From Leuconostoc mesenteroides subsp. mesenteroides (lineage in GTDB: Bacteria > Bacillota > Bacilli > Lactobacillales > Lactobacillaceae): a stretch of 64,000 nucleotides of DNA. A program made the translations under genes and the position numbers. Below are positions 57,758-64,000 of the stretch, piece after piece. The stretch is from NCBI GenBank assembly GCA_009676745.1, contig CP046062.1:729501-793500 (forward strand), given 5' to 3'. Each line of letters starts with the position of its first letter. Position 1 is the first letter of the stretch. Below the pieces are notes generated by a model. The model searched no databases and was not told the DNA's origin. It saw only the letters and a program-made list of their open reading frames with translations.

Positions 57758-57774
57758 AATATTGTCACAATATT
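57758..57774. promoter_or_regulatory. Perfect 17-base inverted repeat upstream of the LysM/CAP gene
   Basis: AATATTGT-C-ACAATATT, with 8-base arms. It lies about 130 bases before the 57907 gene. It has the look of a dimeric repressor site; the regulator is unknown. Confidence 0.5.
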
Positions 57775-57906
57775 GATATAGTTGCACAATACACACGTTA
57801 CAACAAACGGATATACTAGTTAATGTTATTAAGATTTGTTTAACAAGTAAATCTAAAATTTAATTATTACGAATTAATATAATTCATTCAGGAGTTACAT
57901 AAGAAT

Positions 57907-59208
57907 ATGAGTAAATTTTTTAAGAAGACTTTATTGACCACAGCAGCTAGTGCTGCAGCTTTTGTTGGTGGCCATGCGGCAGTTTCTGCTGATACAGTAG
58001 AAGTACAATCAGGCGACACTTTGTCAAAGATTGCAGCAACAAATAATACTACCGTTGATGCGTTAGCCAAGGCTAATGGAATTAGTAATAAAGACTTGAT
58101 TTTAGCAGGGGAATCTCTAGAAATCAGTGCAACACAAGAAATTTCTGGTCTATCAGAAGACGGCGCATCATATAAAGTGCAGTCAGGTGATACATTATCA
58201 AAGATCGCCGAAAAAACTGGTATAGATGTTTCAGTATTGTCTTCATTGAATAGTTTGTCAAATACTGACCTTGTTTTGACTGGTCAAGAATTGTCGTTGA
58301 AGGCTGCACCTACTCAAGCAACTAGTTCAACTGCCACAACTGTAACAGCAGCGGCTACACAAACACCATCAGTTGATACAAGTGATTTGACATATATTGC
58401 AGCGGCCGATTCAGATAGCAATAACTTTATGACGCTTGATGAATATAATACATATGTTGCAAATGGTGGCTCAACATCTTCAGCTACTACAGAACCAGGG
58501 ACTCCATCAACAAGCGCAACATCAACTAAAGAAGATGTTGCATATATTGCAGCGGCCGATTCAGATAATGATGGTTATATGACATTGGCTGAGTACAATG
58601 CCTATAAAGCGAATGGTGGTTCAACAACATCAACGCAAACTACTACATCAACGACTTCATCTTCAGTAAGTACATCAAGTGATTCATCAGCAACTACTGA
58701 CAACGTCAGTTATGTTGCAGCGGCCGACACTAACAATGATGGTTACATGACAATGGCTGAGTATAATGCCTATAAAGCGAATGGTGGCTCAACGACTAGC
58801 GTATCATCAGTTTCTTCATCAGCGCAAACAACAACGGCTAACACTACTGCTACAACAACTAATGTTTCAACTGGCAGCGCAACGGCTGATGCAACAATCA
58901 ATGCATGGAATGCAAAGCGTGCAGAATTAGGCTTATCACCTGTTACGGTTTCAGCATCATTGACAGCACAAGCTCAAGGTCGTGCGCAAACAATGGGAAC
59001 ATCAGCAAACTGGTTTGGTACACATATGTCTTCTGGTACGGCCGAAGTTGTAGCAAATGGCTTTGGTGCTGGAGCTTCTGTTATTAATGCCTGGTATTAT
59101 GAAACAGGTATGGTGAACGGCGGCCACACAGCATTTATTGTTAATCCTAGCTTCACACAAGCAGGTGTTGGCTATTACAACGGTTGGATTGTTATTAACG
59201 CACAATAA
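57907..59208 (+). CDS. Secreted LysM/CAP-domain wall protein with EF-hand-like repeats
   Basis: A 433-residue exported protein. Signal peptide (about 1-28, cleaved near VSA-DT); two LysM wall-binding domains (about 30-73 and 87-132); a Ser/Thr-rich region with three copies of a YxAAADxxxxxxMTxxEYNxYxANGGS repeat whose loops start at residues 168, 218 and 274; and a C-terminal CAP domain (about 325-433) with His, Glu and His in THMSSG, AEVV and NGGHTAF. The repeat loops fit the EF-hand pattern DxDxDGxxTxxE, the first being degenerate. CAGGAG precedes the ATG. Role in wall turnover or adhesion is inference. Confidence 0.88.
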   Translation: MSKFFKKTLLTTAASAAAFVGGHAAVSADTVEVQSGDTLSKIAATNNTTVDALAKANGISNKDLILAGESLEISATQEISGLSEDGASYKVQSGDTLSKIAEKTGIDVSVLSSLNSLSNTDLVLTGQELSLKAAPTQATSSTATTVTAAATQTPSVDTSDLTYIAAADSDSNNFMTLDEYNTYVANGGSTSSATTEPGTPSTSATSTKEDVAYIAAADSDNDGYMTLAEYNAYKANGGSTTSTQTTTSTTSSSVSTSSDSSATTDNVSYVAAADTNNDGYMTMAEYNAYKANGGSTTSVSSVSSSAQTTTANTTATTTNVSTGSATADATINAWNAKRAELGLSPVTVSASLTAQAQGRAQTMGTSANWFGTHMSSGTAEVVANGFGAGASVINAWYYETGMVNGGHTAFIVNPSFTQAGVGYYNGWIVINAQ

Positions 59209-59209
59209 T

Positions 59210-59563
59210 ATGCAAAATGACTATTTAAAATTAGCATTAGATAACTTAGGGGAAACATTCAACGACTACAATAGTGGTCGTTTTGTTGCTCAACAGCTTA
59301 TAAAAGCACAAGTACCATCACCCGAAGGTACCCGCTGGGATTCTTCACCAGCAAACCTTATTAAGCAGATGCATCACTTATTGGGTGTTTTACAAGCGAC
59401 ACCAGGAGACTTACTATTTTGGGGTACACAGAATGCGCCATATGAAATGGGTATCTATGTCGGTGGAAACCAATTTATTGCTGTAGACAACGTGGACCAC
59501 GTAGTTAAAATTCAACCATTATCAAAAAGCTGGTATCCATGTATTGCGGGTTCTGCATTTTGA
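59210..59563 (+). CDS. NlpC/P60-like protein lacking catalytic residues and signal peptide
   Basis: A 117-residue protein starting one base after the CAP gene stop, without its own binding site, so translation is probably coupled. GDLLFWG, MGIYVGGNQFIAVDN and the SWYPCIAGSAF end match the NlpC/P60 fold. The catalytic Cys (D-C-S-G-F-V) is missing: the matching region reads DYNSGRFV; the SHVGIY histidine is replaced (YEMGIY). There is no signal peptide. It may be a non-catalytic binding protein or a decaying gene. Confidence 0.6.
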   Translation: MQNDYLKLALDNLGETFNDYNSGRFVAQQLIKAQVPSPEGTRWDSSPANLIKQMHHLLGVLQATPGDLLFWGTQNAPYEMGIYVGGNQFIAVDNVDHVVKIQPLSKSWYPCIAGSAF

Positions 59564-59754
59564 CACACAATTGTCATCTGGATGTTTGTTTTGTTACAAA
59601 AGAAATTACTTTGATATATTGACAACAAAGTGCAAAGTAGAGAAAATGTCCATGACACAGCCGATTGCTATACTAAGAATTGTCGAGAAGACGGAACTAA
59701 ATTTAAATTAAAATATATTACTGAATATAAGTCCCTATTAGGAGTTTGACTATT

Positions 59755-60858
59755 ATGAAAAAATCTACTATTGCTAAATCTGTTGTTACAGCTGCCGGTG
59801 CTTTTGCCGTTGCTGGTGCTGCTCAAGTTTCTGCTAACACTGTATCAGTTAAAGCAGGTGACACACTTTACAAGATTGCAGCGGCAAACGGTACAACTGT
59901 TGACGCTTTGGTTAAAGCTAACAACATTTCAAACGCTAATTTGATTTTTGTTGGACAACAACTACAAACTGCTTCTTCTTCTTCAACTACTACACAAAGT
60001 TCAACATCAGAGAGCTCAACTACAACAACTTCATCATCAAATGGCTCATACACTGTTAAACCGGGTGATACATTAAATAAGATTGCAGCAGCAAATGGTA
60101 CAACAGTAGCAAATTTGGTAGCTGCTAATAAAATTTCAAATGCTAACTTGATTACTGTCGGTCAAACATTGACATTGTCAGCCTCAACAACTACGCAATC
60201 ATCAACTACCACAACTCAAACTACCACAACTCAAACAACATCAAATGATACTGCAGCTGGATCAAATGGTTCATATATTGTTAAGTCAGGTGATACATTA
60301 AACAAAATTGCGGCAGCAAATGGTACAACAGTAGCTAACTTAGTAGCTGCTAATAACATCTCAAATGTTAACTTGATTACTGTTGGTCAAACTTTAAAGT
60401 TGTCATCATCATCTGCTTCAAGCTCAACAACAACACAAACAGCAAATACGACACAAACAAATACGACACAATCGTCAAGTTCTAATAATAACGTTCCAGC
60501 AGAAAATACAAACAATTCATCAGCGGCAACGACAGCTGATGCTACTATTGATGCTTGGAATGCAAAGCGTGCTACTCTTGGTTTGTCACCAATTAAGATT
60601 TCTGCTTCATTGACAGCCCAAGCCCAAAGTCGTGCACAAACTCTTGCAACATCATCTAACTGGTTTGGTTTGCATGAATCATCATCAACTCCTGAAGTTG
60701 TTGCCAATGGTTTTGGTGCAGGTGCAACTGTCATTAATGCTTGGTATTATGAAACAGGTATGGTTAACGGTGGACACACAGAATTTATTGTTAATCCTAG
60801 TTTCACTGAAGCTGGTGTAGGTTATTACAATGGTTGGATTGTCATTGACGCACATTAA
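59755..60858 (+). CDS. Secreted LysM/CAP-domain wall protein, three LysM repeats
   Basis: A 367-residue exported protein: signal peptide (about 1-27, ending VSA-NT), three LysM domains (about 29-70, 96-140, 173-217) separated by Ser/Thr/Gln linkers, and a C-terminal CAP domain (about 258-367) nearly the same as that of 57907-59208. LysM 2 and 3 are almost identical, which points to recent internal duplication. TAGGAG precedes the ATG at 59755. Probably binds peptidoglycan; CAP activity unknown. Confidence 0.9.
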   Translation: MKKSTIAKSVVTAAGAFAVAGAAQVSANTVSVKAGDTLYKIAAANGTTVDALVKANNISNANLIFVGQQLQTASSSSTTTQSSTSESSTTTTSSSNGSYTVKPGDTLNKIAAANGTTVANLVAANKISNANLITVGQTLTLSASTTTQSSTTTTQTTTTQTTSNDTAAGSNGSYIVKSGDTLNKIAAANGTTVANLVAANNISNVNLITVGQTLKLSSSSASSSTTTQTANTTQTNTTQSSSSNNNVPAENTNNSSAATTADATIDAWNAKRATLGLSPIKISASLTAQAQSRAQTLATSSNWFGLHESSSTPEVVANGFGAGATVINAWYYETGMVNGGHTEFIVNPSFTEAGVGYYNGWIVIDAH

Positions 60859-60865
60859 TAACACC

Positions 60866-60897
60866 AAAAAGTGGATAGTTGCTATCCACTTTTTTTG
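60866..60897 (+). terminator. Terminator after the second LysM/CAP gene
   Basis: AAAAAGTGGATAG-TTG-CTATCCACTTTTT. Confidence 0.9.
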
Positions 60898-60933
60898 TGT
60901 TCTCATGTATAGTAGAGTGCAGAGGTATAAAAA

Positions 60934-62187
60934 ATGTTGTACAAATTTACTGAATTAACAAAAGAAGAATATGTAGATTTTGAAAAGCAAAGTACTGTGG
61001 GTACTTTTTTACAATCAGGTGAACAAGCTGAATTATTACAAAAACGAGGCTATAAAGTATGGTTGTTAGGTGTCAAAGCTGACGACCGTGTAGTGGCTGC
61101 AGCGTTGGTCATGCGCGAAAAGGTACATATGGGGTATATCTTTTCGATTGATCGTGGGCCATTATTGGATTTTGAAAATCATGAATTATTGACCTTTTTC
61201 ATGTCTAATTTTGTAAAGTTTTCTCGCCAGAACAAAGGACTTTATATTGAAGTAAGACCAAATGTGACTTTCAAAATGACAAATAATCATGGTGAGCTGC
61301 TAGGTCAAGAGAATACAGCATTTATCGAAGAGATGAAAAATCTAGGATTTAGCCATCTACCATTTATAGATGGTTTCACTACAGCTGGTTCTCCAGAGTG
61401 GGAATATATCAAAGATTTGTCAGAATTAACCGATGAGAAATCTGTTCGCACCTCGTATAATAAGAAGGCCCAGTACTATTTGAAAAAAAATGCGCAGTTT
61501 GGCATTCGGTTGCGTCAATTAACGCGAGACGACTTACCAGATTTTAAAGAATTAACACAAAAAACTGCCGATAGGTTACATTATAAAGATAAAAACTTAA
61601 ATTTTTATCAAACAGTGTATGATGTATATGGCGATGATGCAACATTTGTTTTTGCTGAATTAAACTTTGATAATTATATTAAGGAAGAGAATGAAAAAAT
61701 CTCTGAATTAGATGCCAAACTGGCCAAAATTCATCAAAAGATTGAAAAATATCCGGCGAATGACAAATTCAAGCGTCAGTATGCTGAATTTGATGATCAA
61801 AAAAATCAACATAACAAGCGCATATTAAAAGCAGAACAACAAAAAGAAGCTGCTGGTAAATCGACAGTCGTTGTTGCCGGGGCATTGTTCATACAGCAAC
61901 CGCAAGAAATGAATTATCTGTATTCAGGTACTTATGAAGAGTATATGGACTATTACGCACCTTATCAGATACAAGACGTTATGATTAATAAAGCTGTTCA
62001 GGCAGGAATCAAACGTTATAACTTCTACGGTATTGCTGGTAAATTTGATGGTAGTGATGGCGTATTGGGATTCAAAACGACTTTTGAGGGACAGGCACGT
62101 CAACTGGTGGGAAACTTCATGATGCCTGTCAATCCGTTTAAATACAGTATTTACCGGTTACTCAAAAAAATGATGGGTCGTGCTTAA
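60934..62187 (+). CDS. FemABX-type aminoacyl-tRNA-dependent peptidyltransferase
   Basis: A 417-residue protein of the FemX/FemAB/MurM family: two GNAT-like domains (VVAAALVM, YIFSIDRGP, then YNFYGIAGKFDGSDGVLGFKTTF) and a helical coiled-coil arm (about residues 245-310). It adds amino acids from tRNA to the lipid II stem to build the cross-bridge. Which residue it adds cannot be seen. AGAGGTA precedes the ATG. It stands directly before a class B PBP gene. Confidence 0.9.
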   Translation: MLYKFTELTKEEYVDFEKQSTVGTFLQSGEQAELLQKRGYKVWLLGVKADDRVVAAALVMREKVHMGYIFSIDRGPLLDFENHELLTFFMSNFVKFSRQNKGLYIEVRPNVTFKMTNNHGELLGQENTAFIEEMKNLGFSHLPFIDGFTTAGSPEWEYIKDLSELTDEKSVRTSYNKKAQYYLKKNAQFGIRLRQLTRDDLPDFKELTQKTADRLHYKDKNLNFYQTVYDVYGDDATFVFAELNFDNYIKEENEKISELDAKLAKIHQKIEKYPANDKFKRQYAEFDDQKNQHNKRILKAEQQKEAAGKSTVVVAGALFIQQPQEMNYLYSGTYEEYMDYYAPYQIQDVMINKAVQAGIKRYNFYGIAGKFDGSDGVLGFKTTFEGQARQLVGNFMMPVNPFKYSIYRLLKKMMGRA

Positions 62188-62265
62188 GATGAGCTTTTTT
62201 AGCGAGTAAAACCCGTTTTGTGGTATGGTATATAAGGTAATTATTAAATTGGCGGTATAATACTT

Positions 62266-64000
62266 ATGAAACATAATCCATATCTAGAAGAGCGAGACAA
62301 TAAAAATGATGCACGTGCTAACTTACCAACACGTCTGCGAATTTTGTTGTTTATATCGTTTATACTCATGGTTGCCCTAATTGCACAATTAGGGTTTTTG
62401 ACGATCAAGCAAGGAGCCAATTATTTGGCTGAAGTTAACCGAAGTGAAGAGACTGTTGAAAAAGGTAATACACCACGAGGTTTGGTTTACGACTCAACAG
62501 GTCGTGTTTTAGCTGGAAACAAGGCACAAACTGCGATTACATTTACGCGCGGTACCAATATTAATCCTAGTACGATGCGAAGCACTGCAATTAAACTTGG
62601 GAAATATTTGACAGTTGATACGACCCGTCTCAGTGAACGTTCGAAAGCCGACTTTTACTTGGCTAACGCAACTAACGCAGCTAAGGTGCAGAAACGTGTT
62701 GTTAACGAACATAAGAATGGTAGTAGTTTGACGACTGCAGAGATTAATAATCTGTCAGTAAATTATGTAGAAAAGCGTAATTTACTTTCAAAAGTTAGTG
62801 ATAATGATGCAATGATATTTCAGAGAATGAGTGGCGCTTATTCATTGTCAACGACATTCATCAAAGAAGACGATGTGACAGAAGCAGAGTTAGCAGAGAT
62901 TGGGGAGCGTTTAAGTCAGTTCCCAGGTATTAAGATAGGTACAAGCTGGGCAAGGCAATATCCTGAAGGAAACGATTTTAAGGCTTTGATTGGTACAGTG
63001 ACTAGTGAAGATAATGGATTACCTGATGATAAGTTACACACACTCTTGGCGCAGGGATATTCACAAAATGAATCAGTTGGTAATTCTAATTTGGAATCGA
63101 GTTATGAATCATTATTAAAGGGATCGGATTCACAAACAGTAGTTACAACTGCTTCTGACGGCACGGTAAAATCATCTTCTGTAAAATACAGAGGGCAATC
63201 TGGAGATAGTCTTAAGTTAACCATTAATGCTGATTTTCAAAAAGAAGTGCAGAAAATTTTGGAAGACAATTTGCCAACCGGTGATGTTGAAGGTGCTTAT
63301 GCTACAGTCATGAATCCCTATACTGGTGGTGTCTATGCTATGGCGGGTGTAGACAGAGATTATGCAACCGGAACAAAAACAGCTGATCCATTAGGAAATA
63401 TTAATCATGCTATTGTCATGGGATCTGTAGTTAAGCCAGCGGTGTTAGCTACGGCTTTCCAAAAGGGTGTGATTACTCCTTCGAATTCTACTTTGTTGGA
63501 TCAAGCTATTAAAATTGCAGGAACGCCAACAATCACATCATATTGGAATAAAGCAGGTACACCATTGCCCGTGGATGCACAAACGGCATTAGAGCGTTCT
63601 TCGAACACTTATTTTGTTCAATTGGGTATGAAAATTGGTGGACAAACCTATAGTCCGGGATCTGCATTAGGGCTGAACTCCGACGCCTTTCAGACATTAC
63701 GCAATGGGTTAGGACAATTCGGATTAGGGACAAAAACTGGTATTGATGTTAGCGGAGAAACTGCTGGTTATCGTGGAGATACAACTGGGGCAAGTATTGG
63801 TAAATACTTGTATGAATCATTTGGTCAATACGACACCTACACGACACTCCAACTTGCACGATACGTTTCTACTATTGCTAATGGCGGGTATTTGGTTCAA
63901 CCTCATTTGGTAAGTTCAATATTACAAAGTTCAAATAATAGTTCAAAAAAGCGTACAGTGTGGACAGCAACACCGAATATACAGGGGCAAGTTCAGTTGG
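62266..64000 (+). CDS. Class B penicillin-binding protein (PBP2-like), cut by window edge
   Basis: Open from ATG 62266 to the window end (578 codons). One membrane anchor (about residues 25-45), a dimerisation/pedestal region with GNTPRGLVYDSTGRVLAGN, and a transpeptidase domain with active Ser387 in GSVVKPAV and the SSN motif in RSSNTYFVQ. The KTG motif lies beyond the window or near its end. It probably works with RodA. The binding site (GGCGG) is weak, and a TATAAT ends 4 bases before the ATG. Confidence 0.9.
   Translation, partial: MKHNPYLEERDNKNDARANLPTRLRILLFISFILMVALIAQLGFLTIKQGANYLAEVNRSEETVEKGNTPRGLVYDSTGRVLAGNKAQTAITFTRGTNINPSTMRSTAIKLGKYLTVDTTRLSERSKADFYLANATNAAKVQKRVVNEHKNGSSLTTAEINNLSVNYVEKRNLLSKVSDNDAMIFQRMSGAYSLSTTFIKEDDVTEAELAEIGERLSQFPGIKIGTSWARQYPEGNDFKALIGTVTSEDNGLPDDKLHTLLAQGYSQNESVGNSNLESSYESLLKGSDSQTVVTTASDGTVKSSSVKYRGQSGDSLKLTINADFQKEVQKILEDNLPTGDVEGAYATVMNPYTGGVYAMAGVDRDYATGTKTADPLGNINHAIVMGSVVKPAVLATAFQKGVITPSNSTLLDQAIKIAGTPTITSYWNKAGTPLPVDAQTALERSSNTYFVQLGMKIGGQTYSPGSALGLNSDAFQTLRNGLGQFGLGTKTGIDVSGETAGYRGDTTGASIGKYLYESFGQYDTYTTLQLARYVSTIANGGYLVQPHLVSSILQSSNNSSKKRTVWTATPNIQGQVQL

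Noticed and set aside
59138..59210. A frameshift joining the CAP gene to the NlpC/P60-like frame
   Set aside because: The CAP protein ends at the same place as its intact paralogue at 60858, so the stop is genuine.
58399..60540. Repeats in the LysM/CAP genes as a CRISPR array or satellite
   Set aside because: They are in-frame protein repeats (EF-hand-like, LysM, Ser/Thr linkers) and not regularly spaced direct repeats with unique spacers.
60387..60734. A 115-codon antisense frame in the second LysM/CAP gene
   Set aside because: It arises from the repetitive Ser/Thr codons of the sense gene and has no start signals.
62255..62268. Leaderless start for the PBP gene
   Set aside because: TATAAT ends only 4 bases before the ATG and no -35 fits, so the true promoter is probably elsewhere.

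Overview
The window is a chromosomal segment of a low-GC lactic acid bacterium, almost certainly Leuconostoc or a very close relative. The main pointers are a tmRNA tag reading AKNENSFAIAA, a Ddl ligase with phenylalanine at residue 261 (the vancomycin-tolerant D-Ala-D-Lac type described for Leuconostoc mesenteroides), a complete type II fatty-acid operon with FabK and FabT, and sucrose-PTS genes next to galE. No rRNA, prophage, IS element or CRISPR array is visible; nearly everything looks vertically inherited and co-directional.

Layout. 1-6.1 kb: the end of a ketopantoate reductase gene, a VanZ-like membrane protein, then cell-shape and wall genes (DUF1146, mreB, DUF2969, rodA, DUF2785, ddl). 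6.1-11.4 kb: TetR regulator, rpmG-secE-nusG, rplK-rplA and rplJ-rplL with L1-type and L10-type leaders, an RsmC-like methylase, tadA. 11.4-19.4 kb: HD protein, SRP RNA, and a compact dnaX-recR-yaaL-tmk-darA-holB-rsmI-thioesterase-galE run that lacks ybaB, yaaT and yabA. 19.4-25.4 kb: the scrR / scrA-scrB-scrK sucrose locus, flanked by two homologous, inverted, structured intergenic elements. 25.5-37.8 kb: tRNA-Lys, a VanY-like carboxypeptidase, a deoxynucleoside kinase, proBA, nucleoside hydrolase, ferredoxin-NADP reductase, a nuclease, an HD protein, metG, gapA, a phosphoesterase. 37.8-48.3 kb: a 13-gene FabT-controlled fatty-acid operon. 48.3-53.2 kb: tmRNA and a mostly minus-strand group of small metabolic and membrane genes. 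53.2-64 kb: T-box-controlled valS, a second fabH, two LysM/CAP secreted proteins with an odd NlpC/P60-like gene between them, a FemX-type peptidyltransferase, and the start of a class B penicillin-binding protein that runs off the end.

How the genes work together. A strong theme is envelope building: MreB/RodA/PBP2 elongation, Ddl(F261) precursor synthesis, a VanY-like D,D-carboxypeptidase, FemX cross-bridge synthesis, LysM/CAP wall proteins and all of FAS-II. The sucrose locus takes up sucrose as sucrose-6-phosphate, cleaves it and phosphorylates the fructose. Both its forward promoters carry a cre-like palindrome over the -10 element.

The most interesting unexplained signals are: (1) the paired structured elements flanking the sucrose locus, which share a promoter-like start, three hairpins with compensatory base changes, a conserved UCUCCC apical loop and a terminator, and look like twin small RNAs; (2) loss of the usual four-cysteine zinc modules from both clamp-loader proteins, DnaX and HolB; (3) very short upstream reading frames with good ribosome binding sites in front of recR and fabF, which lack their own; (4) a NlpC/P60-like protein without the expected catalytic residues, apparently translationally coupled to a CAP protein carrying EF-hand-like repeats; (5) an extra FabZ-type dehydratase in the place where streptococci carry fabM.
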